The notes beneath the pieces were generated by a model. It was not told where the DNA came from. It worked only from the letters and a program-made list of their open reading frames with translations, and searched no databases. A stretch of 64,000 nt of DNA from Casuarius casuarius (Eukaryota; Chordata; Aves; Casuariiformes; Casuariidae): the NCBI GenBank assembly GCA_003342895.1, contig PTFA01000537.1, positions 1 to 64,000 on the forward strand. The letters are read 5' to 3'. A program made the translations under genes and the position numbers. Below are positions 15,601 to 28,412 of this stretch, piece after piece (within the stretch, counting starts at the first letter, position 1; the number at the start of each line of letters is the position of its first letter).

Positions 15601-16160
15601 AACTTCAATAGTATGAAGTCAAGCCATTAAAAAGCCATGGATATTTAAAAATAAGCCTTAGGTTTAGCACTTCATTAATCTAGTCTTGTGTTGATGACAG
15701 AAAGTAATAAGCTAATTTACATATGTAATTTTCTCTTATTGCAGCAGTAAAAAATTTCATTTGCAGCACACACTTTAGCTACACAGTCAACATTCACTCA
15801 TCAAAACTTACTTTCTGAGGCAGCTGTGGGTTTCAGTCATTAACCTGTACTTAGTAGGTCTCCTTAGAAATTCCTTTGATTTTAACAATTCAGACTGCGC
15901 AGATAAAGGAGAGATGTAAAGAACAGAAGATTAAATTTAAAAATTGTAGTAATTCATTTGCTTGGATGACAGGTTGGGTATATGGCCCAACCTTTTAGTG
16001 TTCAGAAAGTTTGGTTACACTTTAGCAGTAAGAGACATACAAAACAAATTAAAATGTATGATGGATGGGCTGTCAGCTCCTTCAAGTGCGTTAGCCCCTT
16101 GTACCAGCAATATTCTTGTACATTGATTCTGTGGTAGCAAACAGGGCCCATGGCTTCAAC
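3680..16160. other. Long non-coding stretch without recognised genes
   Basis: I see no coding region here. Open frames reach about 124 codons (12585-12959, plus strand) but have no recognisable domain, no conserved motif and no supporting splice signals. The sequence is mildly AT-rich and varied, with no long tandem arrays. A segment at about 5640-5780 faintly resembles the antisense 3' region of a sauropsid CR1-like LINE, too weakly to call. It may be intronic or intergenic; nothing in the sequence decides between these. Confidence 0.55.
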
Positions 16161-16179
16161 TTTCTTTTTTTTTCCTCAG

Positions 16180-16275
16180 GGCAAACTGCATGAGACAGTA
16201 GCACGGCAGAGTGTCCAGCCAGATGATCGGAGGAGGTTCAGCTGTTGGGAGCTCTGGCTATGCAGCTTGGAGTGA
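16180..16275 (+). other. Candidate 3' exon start with short open frame
   Basis: A pyrimidine run ending in TTTCCTCAG occupies about 16161-16179 and is a strong match to a vertebrate 3' splice site. The sequence after it stays open for 31 codons, from GGC at 16180 to a TGA at 16273-16275. The encoded peptide would begin G-K-L-H-E-T and contains a basic D-D-R-R-R stretch; I do not recognise it. It could be the last coding exon of an unseen gene, an exon of a long non-coding RNA, or chance. The following sequence up to about 17150 is somewhat richer in GC than its surroundings. No polyadenylation site was assigned. Confidence 0.2.
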
Positions 16276-18739
16276 CAGAAATTCAAGTCTCTTCAGTGGC
16301 TTCTACGTCATGTGAGGCATTGATCGCAAATGTCACGTGGCCGCCAGAAGGTCCATCTCCATGCACATTCTGCTTTGGTTCAGGAGTGCACTTCTAAGTC
16401 AAATGGGTCTCTTACTGTGTTGTGGTTCACAGCACGAGGACAACTCAGAGCATTGGACCTCAGTTCCTTCCTGAACTAGAAGAGATATTTCAGTTGCTAA
16501 CAGGCCTTCTGGCCAATGGATAAGACCAGAGGCTGTCTAAAGTAAAACTCCTGAAACATGGATGTGGCAGGCACTGTGTCCTCCTCATCAGCTGTGCAGA
16601 CCCACTCCGCTTGTACTGCCCGATTGCCCACACAGGCACAGCCAGAAGCCGCACATGAGGCTTGTGCTTCTTCCCCGAGCTGAAATGTTCCAGAATTGGT
16701 GACCTGCCCAAAAAACAAAGGGAGTTTCAGGTCTGAGAGAAGATGCGTCTGTGCTTCTGAGTGATAACTTCTCTTTCTGAAGAGCTGCTTCTCGACTGAG
16801 ACGGGATGGGAGGACCGCGGCAGATGGCCTTCTGAGCATAGAGAAGAGCAAGCTCTTCTGCAAAAAGGTGGCAGTGGCAAATATAGCAACAGAAAGAACT
16901 GTGACTCTGAATCATGATATTTCTTGTTTGATCAAGTTTCAGGGCACTGCAGTTTCCTTTCACCCTTTCTTTTGGGCATAATCCTCCTCCTTCTCCCTCT
17001 TCCTCAAAAGCTCTGCTTCCCCTTGTCTCTCTTCTAATCTGCGTTTGCTTATTGATGAGGAGGAACTGCTGCCTGCAGAAACTGTTATCCCATCTAGTTT
17101 GTGGCCCAGCTGAGGGCTGGCTTTCTGAAGGCTGATGCAACTTTAAGAAGGCCCTAGTTATGTGATTAAAAGCTTACAAGATCCAGTCCATTATGGGATC
17201 AACGATTATTCTCAGCAATGATTTAACAAAGATTTGCACCAAAATATATCTGGATCCAAACCTGAGGCTTCCTTTAACAGCAATCCAACGCTAAGTCAGG
17301 TGTATTTGTTGCGCCTCCTACATAGTCAAAACTGGATTGAGGTGATTGATTTCTTTAAAGGGACTTACGCCTTCATCACCTCTCTTCTTCCTTGCCACTG
17401 ATCTCTCTTAAGTTGCCCCCATATGCAGTTAGACTAGAAACAAAGAGTAAAATATTTCTCTGCAAATAAAGGTAATCTTCTTAAAAGCATCTGACATAGT
17501 TGTTCCTACTCTGCTGTGGATTAGATTGAAAATCCATTTGTAAGAATTATAATGATCTCTATGAACCCTGGTTAGATTTTAAATTATTGTTTTTATCTTC
17601 CCATAATAAGTAAGCAATTTAAAGTATTTAACTTAATCATTTATGCTGCTGTAAATGACTCAGTGTTTCCCAAACGTATACAAAAGAAAGTACATTCCAA
17701 ATCATCAATTTTAATGCACTCAGAGTTTTAGAGTGCTCTTTATTTCTTGAATATATACATTTTCTTGAATTACATAAATAGTTTTCAGTTCTGAATTTAA
17801 TACACACAATGTAATTCTTCTTATTTGCCAGAACCATCTTCTGTTCTGATTGTCTGAAACAGATATACCAGGTGCCTAACTGCAGAAACACCACCCCAAT
17901 GAAGACTTTATAACCAATCAAGCAAGACATGCAGCATTTATTTCCTACCTTCTTTTAGACCTCACAAAGTCCAGTCTGTGCTTTCATGAGCAGCTCTTCT
18001 CCTTTTAAAGATGTTCATGTAATTACAAATGGCACCATGACATCATAAAATTAACAAGCAGGTGCAAAGTCATCTTTTTTAAACAACAGAACCTCCATAT
18101 TTATTTCAAATGAGTTCTGGCCCTTGAATTTACAGTTTGCAGGCATGATTTTTCAGAAGGGATCATTAGAGCTCTAATTTTGTTTTTCAGCCTCACTTTT
18201 TTTTCCACTGTGTTTTTATATTTATTTTATATTTCTTTATAGGGTGGAACTGGGAATCTACCTTCAGTAAAGGAACATATCTGCCTGGAGTAGATTAATA
18301 TTGGCACTCCGGTTTGCGTTTGTTGTGGTGAACAACAGAGAATACAGAATCTCTGAGAAAAAAGTTTTTACATATGGTCCCAGTTCAGCAAAACTTAAAA
18401 TATCGAGTACATCAAAACCACACAGGCTGTCATGAGATCATTCATGTGCTAAAATGTTTGTCAGGCCTGATGTGAGCATAAAGCTGTGAAAAAAACAGAT
18501 AATTCTTACAAGTTGTCTATAACATCAATAAAGCTACTCATAAAGCAGTAATATTTAACATATGCAAAGACGGTGGTATATAGCCCTATCTAACCACTTC
18601 ACTCAGATTTAAAAGAACTGAAGACCATTAAAAGAACATTTATTCCTTAATCCATTCTGCGCCAGAGTACACTCTGAAACACTCTGTCATGTGATGTGAA
18701 AGGCAACATTCCTGGACAAATTAATACCTTATAAGATTC
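16276..18739. other. Non-coding stretch with overlapping minus-strand open frames
   Basis: Between 16490 and 17140 several minus-strand frames of 70-137 codons overlap each other in different phases. Such stacking is what a locally stop-poor composition gives, and none of the translations looks like a known domain. The remainder to 18739 is AT-rich and featureless to my reading. Confidence 0.5.
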
Positions 18740-18834
18740 AAAAGGGAAAAAGGAAAAGGGAAAAGGAAAAAGGAAAAAAGAAAAAAGAAGAAGGAAAAAG
18801 GAAAAAGGAAAAAGGAAAAAGGGAAAGGGAAAAA
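18740..18834 (+). repeat. 95-nt homopurine tract, degenerate (GGAAAAA)n
   Basis: Every base from 18740 to 18834 is A or G. The tract is built from irregular GGAAAAA, GGGAAAA and GAAAAAA units, the most regular part being repeated GGAAAAA around 18790-18820. This is a simple-sequence repeat. Long homopurine-homopyrimidine runs can adopt triplex (H-DNA) structures, and such tracts are prone to length change; both are general properties, not shown here. The complementary strand is all pyrimidine. Confidence 0.95.
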
Positions 18835-19894
18835 TTGCTATATTTTTAGCTTAGATAACTATTTAGGCTCAAATATTCAATGTAATCTGTTGCAATAAAA
18901 CGAGAAAACAAGAAATCGCATCTCCACTTGAAGATCAATCAGTATGCCCTGTTGTCAGCTCTCTGTTTTAGGATTCAAGTTAATCTTTCAAAATAAACAC
19001 TATGGACAAACAGTTTTCAATGTCTGGTGAGAGACAGTGAGCTCATTTGCATGGCAAGGTTTAGCTGAGGCTTACAACAGTTTTACAACATTATATCTGA
19101 CAGCTTCCAAAATAGAGCAGTCTCTGGCTTTTTGAGGATGATAATTACATAGCTCCATTTCATTTATTTAGGATGCACAGAACACAGTTATCTTTAAACA
19201 GTTGAAATTACCTGACACTGAAACGTATTTCCGCCCTATTTTATTTGTAATTCATCTGGGCTGGAATAATTCTGTATTTCATAGCTCAGTGTTATCCTTT
19301 CCTGTAAATAACTGATCTGAATGACACTAAATATTATAATCCAAAAGAGAAAAATTAATTTTAAATGTTTAGATTTCTACTGCAGAAAAGATTGTTCTTT
19401 ATGCTCAGAACTCCCTCATTAAGTAACAGCCAGAAATGATAAGCAGAAATTGCTGCTGATGGGTAATTGTCAAACTATACGGTGTGAAGGCTGTCAGCTT
19501 CTTCACAACACAGTCAGAGATAAACCTTCCTCGTCTCTGCACAGCGATAACCAAATCTGATCTTAGCAGCACAGCTAAACCTGTGCTGACGATGATTTCC
19601 ACTAGGCAGACTTCCACGTCAGAGCCATTTCAGCAGCCACGTTAGGTGTCGTCAAGTTATTCATTTTCATTCTTTATCTGTCAGTTAAAGATCACGGTGG
19701 GAGTTTACTTCAGTGAAGATTTTTTGCCCTCAGTCCATCTGAAAGACACGTTCACTGCCAGCACTGCCTCTCAGTGCTGATAGCTGGGGAACCACAGCAG
19801 CAGAGGAAATTCAACTTGGTCCTGACCAATATTCTTGAAAAGAGAAACAGAAGCCAGAACACCTACTATTGTTCAAATGTGAAAAGGCTCTGAA
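18835..19894. other. Non-coding stretch, nothing recognised
   Basis: Mixed, mildly AT-rich sequence with no open frame longer than about 70 codons and no repeat I can name. Confidence 0.55.
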
Positions 19895-20116
19895 AGAATA
19901 AAATCCAGACTATTTAAGGACACTTCCCTGTGCACTCCCCTCTCCAGGTCACTGATGAAAATGTTGAATAAAATGTGTTTGAGCACTGATCCCGATGGGA
20001 CCCCACTGCTGATTCTTCTCCACCCTGAAAAGTGATCATGAAGCTCTAGCCTTTACTTCCTATCCGTTAACCAGCCTTCAGTCCTCAAAAGGACCTTTCC
20101 TCCAGACCTGGGGCAA
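19895..20116 (-). mobile_element. Old CR1-like LINE fragment, reverse transcriptase region
   Basis: Read on the minus strand, this segment follows the order of a CR1-type reverse transcriptase. First comes a region like W-L-V-N before the active site (about 20060-20080). Then comes a degenerate G-V-P-Q-G-S block (about 19990-20010, here read as G-V-P followed by changed residues), then L-F-N-I-F-I-S-D-L (about 19945-19970), then a D-L-E-x-G-V turn. It is a dead fragment: frames shift or stop, and both ends of the parent element are missing. Its divergence from what I know of avian CR1 is high, so it is probably an old, sauropsid-wide copy. The exact subfamily is unknown to me, and the borders are accurate only to some tens of bases. 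Confidence 0.75.
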
Positions 20117-23100
20117 CTTACAAAAGAAAAAAATGCTCAGAAACTCAACACTAATCAGAATAAAGAAACAGACCCTCTGGAAATTTCTTCATGAGTTTCA
20201 TACGCACACAGCGGCAGACCGAGAAACAAGGCACTACAACGTCAATAGGATATGGCACGGGGAGGGAGGGAGGGCAGGAACCCAAAGTCTCTGTGCCTTG
20301 TTTGCTAAATCTTATTTTGGCTGTGAGAGTGCCACAGCATCCCTTTCAGTGATCAGCGATATTACGCAGAGCAAGAGCCCGGCAGGTTGTCTAGTGTTCA
20401 CTGTAGAGGCAGGAACACACTCCGCTATTGCACAGGGACTCCTGAGCTAATAAACTACACTGGAAAGGTAGCAGGTAGCCTAAGAAAGGATACAGGTAGC
20501 CTAAGAATATTTTGTTTGCAGCATTCTTCATCACAAAGGATACCTGAAAGATAGCTGTAGTGAAAGGGCTTCCAAACAAAAGCATATACAAAATGGTGAT
20601 GTAAGAAAAAGAAATGGCTGGAACAAATCAGTGGTATCTAGAAAACCATACAGAAGAATCCTGAAAGAGTTTAAGAATCTAGCTTGACCGGCTGAAAATA
20701 ATATTTATTTTCTCCAGCTATAATGATAAAACAAGGAAGTTGCAGGTAAATACAAATGGGTAAGTCCCACTAAACTGCAAAAATCATTAAAACCTCCACA
20801 ATCAGACCAGGAAAAAAATCTTCCCAGTAGAGCTACCCCAGATAACAGGCATAAGATTGTTTTCCCAAAAGACTCTTCCAAAACTGGTAGTGGTGATGGT
20901 AGCAGTAAAATATCCGGATAAAGACGATGACAGCACACCAAACATATATTAGAACCTGGCTAGCAGAGAAAACAAAAGCAAACCCCTAAAGAGCAAGAAA
21001 AGGGATTTGAAATATCGGACTAGGAATTCATAGTGAAGAATGGCATTTGATGTGCCCTTGGTCATATAGGACTTGGTGAGCCCTATGTTTCTTCATCAGA
21101 AACATAATGACTGACAAAAAATTCTATTGTTACTTTTAAGGTGTTTTCTTCTTTTGTGCCATCCTTCAAATGCCTACATTCAAATATATTGCCTATACAA
21201 GTTTTATTCCTTATGCAAAGCTGAGGCTAAATATTTCTTTATTTCAAGTGGACTGTGGTAACAATAAGTATAAAATAACCTTGCTATGACTTTCATGATC
21301 TTTTAGACATATTCATACTCATAACTGGAATCTTTTTCAGGAATGTACTGTAACAGAACTTGAAAGTTGGTATTTTAAATATATTTTTTTAGCCATTTAG
21401 AGTCTTATAATATTCTTTTCCTGTTTAAACTCCCTAAAGACTATAGATCAAACACAATTCTTTCAATGAAACATTTCTAAAGAAGTTAAGAATGCAATGC
21501 GTCACTACAGAGATTAATTGAACTACCATGTTCCAAGGTAGTGTATAATGAAATTGTTAAAAGCTGCCCTGGAGTTTTCATTAGCACTAATACATTTGTG
21601 CTTGAGATAGAAACGATTGTGTTTTCTTCATACTGTATAATTTGGTTAGAAAAGAAATTTGATTACTTGTATCATCTTTCTGCATACTAATGATTTAAAA
21701 ACAGCATCCAATTTATTCTACACCTTTATCTCCCTGAGCACTGTAGTATGGTTGGCATGGCCCCGGTTAGGAGAAGTAAGGAAAATGCTTCAAGCAGTGA
21801 GCTGTCAGGATTCACCCCACCATGTATCGCTGTAGGTTGGCATGGAGGTCTCCCCTGGCCCCAGACACACTTGGCTATGCAGCCTATATGCTTGCCAGTT
21901 ACCCCACTGCTGGCAGAGATGATGTAAGAGTAGAGCAATAATATTACCTGTGCTGGGTCTCTTACCTAGGTATGAATAGCATTACTTAGTGGGTCATTTC
22001 CTGCAAGACCCCATGTAATTTTTGCTCTACAATTGAAAAAGAGATGCTGAACTCAAAGTTGTTCAGAAAAGAAGTCTAAAAACAATCCTGAGATCCATTC
22101 CTTTATTTCACCTAGACAAGACAAAGTGATCTACAAGGATATACATGAGGAGATATCTGATACCAAACAGTTCCTTCATCAAGCACAAAAAAGTATAATA
22201 GAATTGAACAATTAGAAGACCGATTGGGTCTAGAAGAGAGGGATTTCGACTAAAAGAGGTGATCATTCTCATGTGCTGTGATAATTAACCTGTATATGTA
22301 GTGGATTCTGTTATTTGAAGTTTTTGAATCATGGAGTGGGTATTTATCATCTTGTTGCACAAATTATTGCTGAGGACTATACTAGTAAATAGCTCTCTAT
22401 AAAGGAAAAATGTCATCCTTATTTGTCTAGGAGTTCTGTGTGATGAAACATATTTAAATGTAATATTGCCTGATAAAAGCTGAATCCCTACCTTTATTTT
22501 CCAGCAATATGAACAAATTACCAGATGATCAAGAATTCTCTGACTCATTCCTGGTGTTAGCATAATATTGCATCTTCAGCCACACAGACAAAATTACTGT
22601 TGCTTCCTGATATTAGCAGTTCATATATCATAAACACATTAATCTAATTCTTCATTTGTATTGACTTGTGGTTGCTTGCCTTTTATAGTTTTCGTATGAA
22701 GTTTTTAGACTGTGACTTAAATATGAAATGCTTTTGTGTAGATTTTTGTGCATAGTTAAAGAAAAATATTCTCCACTGAGAAAGTCAAACCTGACACTGA
22801 GCAAGCTGTTTGCAGGAGGTTTAGATTATTAAACCCAAGTCTTTAACTGTCATAAGAACTTTTTTCCTGACATTGTAAGGTAAATAATTGCATCCATGTG
22901 ATCTAACTCCAGCCCTCAGAAATGGAACTGCTCCCTGAGACACCTGCTTCTACGTCCCCTTCCCTTCCAGAGAGGAGCTGGTAAGTGTCAGAAGGGAGCT
23001 GAATGTCAACTAAATACAAAGGTAGAAGCTCTTGAGTGTCTATCCAGAAAGACTGAAAGCAATTTGCTTGGAGTGTGGAGCTTTCTCATCTTTTACTTCT

Positions 23101-26100
23101 GCCCCTTTTGATGTGCAACGTGCTGCAGAATTAGATCCTGCAGGTTTCCCCTAACGCCGGTAGGAAACTTTCCATTCATCCTTCACTGGTGTTAGACGTG
23201 GTCATCAGCTATTTTTTCTAAATCTGCCTAGCTTTTACTTGTTATGACAGAAAACCGAACAAGTAAAATTGCATGGTTACCCCTTTTGAACCTAGCTCTA
23301 ACACAATGTTCAGTGCTCTTTATTACTGTTAGCAGGAGAAATTGATGGCAATCACCTTTGTCATAAAGTCCTGGTTCCTACACAGAAAAAACCGATATCA
23401 GCCCAGGGAAAAGATCTCGGGTATGCTTTGCTTAAATAGCATTTTGCAACCCAGCTGCTTTCTCTCTTTTTCTGTCTTTTTTCTTCAGGTCTAAGCTAGC
23501 AGCGACTCTCTATCTGGTCTGTATCTTTGTTGCTGTCTCTTACCTGTCTGCTTATTCCTCTTAAAAACAAAAAAGCAACCTTAGTAAAGGCCTTTAGTAA
23601 AATCGTTCTGTCTTTGTTTTCCACAGTGATGTGATTCTTCTATGTGGTGGACACCTCCTGTTTCAATTAGCTGGTTATATAAAAGATCTTAACAGCTTCT
23701 TAAAATTATTGTAAATTAAGAGAAGTGTTTACCTTCATCAAAGATGTTAGATAGGATTTACTGAAGCTGAACTCCCAATGAGTGTATTCTAGCTTTTTCA
23801 GAGTAGACAATCTACACTCCTAGTAAAATAATGGCTCACAGTCCAAAGACCTTAAATGCGCAAAAAGTTTGCTTTACCAGATGTGCGGGTGGAGAGTCAT
23901 TCTCCATCCAGTATTAATCGGACTCTGTTAATTAGCTCTGAAAGATCAGATTAGAATTTGCTGAATAGTTGTAGCATTCATCTCTTTCTCTCTCCACTCC
24001 ATTCCCTCCCATGGTTTTTTCAAAGGTATTGATTAATATATTTGGTCTAATAAGAATAGGATAAAAATTCTTAAATTCTCATTTAGTCAAAGCTTGTCAG
24101 TGCAGATACATTGATACCTACTTGGATGCCAGCAAAAAAAATTAGTCAGATAATATTCTGAAAAATATGACCATTATTTATCAAATAACCTACTTTTCAA
24201 ATAATTTTCTAAGTGATTTTTCCGTTAAGGCCAAAAAGTAATTAATCAGAAAAAAATGTCTGATTCCAGCTTAGGAAGATACTGTCATCTACCAGAACTG
24301 CACTGTAAGTGCAGATATGACGTATTGTACCAAATCACAATTTTAAAATAAATTTATTACCTAGATATAAAACGACAGAAGTTTTCAGTCTTTTTAATGG
24401 TAATAGTCCATTTACATTTATCTCTGAAATCAAAATTAGGAATAAAACCTAAACGAAAGCCAATCCCTTTTTTATACCTAATTTTCAGTTAACAGTTTGG
24501 AACCATTTCAACTTAGGGGCTGGAGGGAAAAAGGCAAGGTAATGCGCTGTTGAAAATTAAGTAATTCAAATTCCACTTTCTTCATGTTTTCTGTCTGCCC
24601 AGACACATTAAGCTCATCTCTTTGTATTGAAACAGGTTTATTTGTGCCAGTCACACAAGACAGAAAAATGGTGGGTATATGAAGTACTTTAAAAGTAAAG
24701 AGAGAAAAGCGATGACAGTTTAACACAATAATAAAGATTTTCATAGACTGTGAAATTCAAAATGAAAATTCTCAATGACTTTCAATTACTTCAGCTCATT
24801 TCTTCAGGGAAGTCACCCTCACATCTCCTCACATGTTATTATAGTTGGATAGAAAGAGGTTTCTGCCTTCATATTGTTAAGTCAGGTCAGTCCTACCTAG
24901 CAGAACAAAAAGCTGTTGCCCTGTGCTTCCCCCCGGAAGGTCCGGTGTTGATCTTTTCCATCTCCACCTTTTCAGGTTCTGCACTGCTCTGTTTGGCTGG
25001 GGCTGTGGTTTGAACGGACACGGGTATCAAAACGGAGAGAAGTGGATATTAGGAGTCTACATCCCAAACTGTGATCTTGAACACTGCTCACCTGCCATCC
25101 AACTCAGAAGGAAACTTCCGTTGTGGGTTCAATTAACACAATACAGAGGTGACTTCTATCGCTAGAGGTGCTGCTGAAGATGCAGGAAATATTCGTTATA
25201 ATTGGATGTGAATTATTGCCATGTAGCATAACAATGTGGATTTCAGTAAAGATCGAGTGACTATGAGCCAACAAAGTTACAGTAGTAAAACCAACATGCT
25301 CATGGACAAGCCTAAACTGGTTTTGCTTCAGATTTTGAAAACATTATGCTGCTAAAAAGTATAACCTACTTACCTGTATATGCTGCAAATCAATTGAAAT
25401 TAGATTGATTTTTCACCTAGGAATCTCAACCATTAGAATATTGTTTTTAAACTTTTATGATATCCGTAAAATATCTCTGAATTGTATATTAATAGTTGAG
25501 TTTACGAACAACATTATTACAATCTCTAAACTACATGGGATTAGATTAGAGTCTAAGATAGTTGGTGTGTTTTAGGAGAGCAAACCCTGCAGAAGCCTGG
25601 TTTTAGGAGAGGAGCCAGGCTGTAGACACTCAGAAGAAACAGGCACCTGACCACAGTCCTGGTTAAGGCACCCAAGGGACAAGACTATCATATATTGGTG
25701 AAGCTTCTACAAAAGGTAGCTTTAGAGAGCTACCTCCTGAACCTGTGATTTGAGGCACACTAACTACGTAAATAACTGCTCCTCCTTCACAAAGGCCTTA
25801 GAGAAAGCTGTTCATTATTGAATAATATGTTACAATAGGTAACGATGACTTCTTCAGTTCTAGTGACATCAACACAGGTATTTTATTCTGGGGGCTACAA
25901 CATACATTTTTATTATTCCACTTCATATATCCTTTTGCAGGAGGTTTACTAGACATGAAATACGCCATTTGTTTTAACTGCAGACAAAGAGAGGGCTATC
26001 ACTCCCCAGGATAGGTTGTTGCGTCGATTTTAGATACCTTGGGTATCTCATCTAGCTTCCAGATGCTCCTCCAACAGGGCATGGCTCTCTGAAGTTCCAT

Positions 26101-28354
26101 GTCAGTTCCACGATATCTTTTATAGTTTCAGCTGAATCATGCTTTAACTTCCCATCTAGTTTAGAGCAATGTCGCTGCAAGTGAACACGTCCAGATTTTT
26201 CAGAGATACTTTTTTAGACATGTGACATAATATCCAGACATACCATTAAACAAGAATTTGGGAAAATATCTTTACCCTTAATTTAAATCAGTTTCCTCAA
26301 GCCAACTTTTTCCACCCAGAGTCGAGGAAATTATGATACTCACATAGCTACAAACCCTATTTAAATATGCTTTCACCTTTAGTCTAAACTTTGTGTTGAA
26401 TTACAATATTTTTGTTAGGAAATTCCAAAGGTACAGTATAAGTAAAAGACAAAGCCAACAAATTATTCACTGGCAACAAGCAACATTCATTATTACAGCC
26501 ACCCCAGACTTCCTTCTGATTACAAATAAAAGAAATGCTAATTGAAAATCATTTTTTAATGGTAAAAGAGGGGTGATACTTTTAATTTAAAAATAGTTTA
26601 AAAGAAAAAAAAAAGGAAAAGACTCTCCAGCTTTCTTTAAAAAATTATATGGAGATGTTCTCTCGTTTTCATTAGACCACTTTCTCTTGAAAAATATTTG
26701 CGATAAAACTGAGATCAACATGGTCAGAACTATTGTAAAACAAACAATAAGTGAAAAATATTATCTGTGGGGAAGATCAACACACCTGGGAGCTGAGTAA
26801 GGCGACCAGTCGGAAACAAAGAGTAAGGAGAACAAGCATTGACGTAAGGTGTAGCCGATATTATCTACAAATCATAGCCATGTCCTCATTGTAGTGTAGA
26901 CCTCTCAGGTTAGCCATCGTTGTCCCAGCCCAAAGCCAGGATCAGCTTAGACACTTAGATTCTTGTACAAATTTGAATTTGGGAAGGGAACGGTAACATT
27001 TCTTTTTCCTAATGCTCTTTCTGCGTGCTCTACACGAGCAAGAATTGGTACAACAGGTATAAATATAACAGATTTGAAGTACAACACATGAGTGTGTAGA
27101 ATTGTGACCAAATAATAAACTGAAATTTGATTTCATTTGCACTAAGTAAGCAGTAACACCAATGAGATCACTGGTTCAGATCTGAATTTTAGTTACACTG
27201 GCATAAATCCACAGGGGTTTCACCTGGATTAAAAAAGTTACTGACGATTTATACATTCACAAATGAGATCAATACCTGACTAAACGGAGAACTATAGATG
27301 AGTAAAGCAAGCAGATAAACATCTAAAGAGAAACACAATATAAAAAATTGGAAAAAGGAAATAAAAAGCCACCAAAATACCCTAAACTCATTTCAGAGCA
27401 AGATTAAGAAAGCTTAAGAACAGGTGTTGTGTCCTAATTACAGTGTAATCAAGACACTGGCCATCTTTTCTCTCAACCTTTCAACTCTTCTCTCAGTCTT
27501 TCGAACAGAAGTTACGAGCCACAACATGGTGTGTCAGTTCCAGCCCGCAGCCCTGCAGCACACGGCTGGTGTTAACAAGACTGAACAATAATTGGAGCAG
27601 CTCTGAAAAGAGCATTTCTAGGCCTGGTGAAAGGGAAATCAGTACCACATAACACAGCATTATGAAAGCCACTGGGCAGGAAACATCATTAAGGCAGATT
27701 TTTTTAATTTAGCTCAGATCCTGACAACAGCTGCTCAGCACTTCTTACACAGGGGAAAAGAATAAATATTCTATCCATAAACAGCACTTCTAACTGTACT
27801 ATTCTTGGTAGCAGTGAAAAGGACGTACACACTGCAACACCTGCGGGAAGAGCTAAACTCCTATTCAGAAGGAAAAAGAAAATCTATTCCAATTGTTTTC
27901 CTGTGTTGTCTTTTCCACAGTTCTGAAAAAAACAGGCTGAAGAAAGCATCTTCCTGCCTGATGTAAAAGCAGATTTCTTCAGCAATCTTGACTTTGGCAA
28001 TAACGGGTTACTCTTCAGGTGGGGTTTTCTAGAAAACAGATATTAGCTATAGCATCTGCTGCCTGCTTGTGCTAGCTGAAAATTCAATTCAAGCACCCAA
28101 TTCTGTTACCAATAGAAAATTTTTTTAAATGGTACATTTATATAAGTGTTCAAAAAAGCTAAAACTCATATGACTCATACCCTTTTCTGTCAAAACAGAT
28201 TAATAGTCCTGTTTATCTGCCCAGCACATGCAGTACCATTAGTAGAAGATGGGCTTTCCCACATAACTCAGGCAGTGAGCAGCTACGCCAGGACCTGAAT
28301 ACAGCTCTGTGATTAGACTGCCACATCAGCCTTTTCTATTTGTTTTTTTTTCAG
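20117..28354. other. Long non-coding stretch, no recognised genes
   Basis: No open frame here exceeds about 105 codons, and none suggests a domain. A 15-base unit beginning CAGGTAGCC occurs twice with a 21-base period at 20472-20507. Several pyrimidine runs followed by AG occur (for instance ending at 23488 and 27920), but none is paired with a convincing downstream donor and open frame. The sequence is otherwise plain and mildly AT-rich. Confidence 0.55.
20472..20507 (+). repeat. Short tandem duplication, 15-mer at 21-base period
   Basis: The same 15 bases, CAGGTAGCCTAAGAA, appear at 20472-20486 and 20493-20507. This is a small local duplication, probably replication slippage. Confidence 0.85.
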
Positions 28355-28412
28355 GCGAGAAACACAAGAAAGCCTTTGCTGGAAGATGCTGATCGACCAC
28401 TTCAGTAGTCAG
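28355..28412 (+). other. Exon-like 58-bp segment with acceptor and donor
   Basis: A pyrimidine tract with ten T in a row or nearly so (28336-28351) leads into CAG at 28352-28354. Fifty-eight bases later, CAG at 28410-28412 is followed by GTAACC, an acceptable 5' splice site. One of the three frames is open across the whole segment, starting at the second base. It gives 19 codons that read R-E-T-Q-E-S-L-C-W-K and so on, ending exactly at a codon boundary. This is the best acceptor-donor pair I noticed in the window. It might be a small coding exon, a non-coding RNA exon or a chance pair. I do not recognise the peptide, and no partner exons were found. Confidence 0.25.

Noticed and set aside
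16490..17140. Stack of minus-strand frames of 73-137 codons
   Set aside because: They overlap in different phases, which points to stop-poor local composition and not to one coding exon.
23461..23490. Pyrimidine tract ending in AG, acceptor-like
   Set aside because: No open frame or donor of quality follows it. Such tracts are frequent in AT-rich vertebrate DNA.
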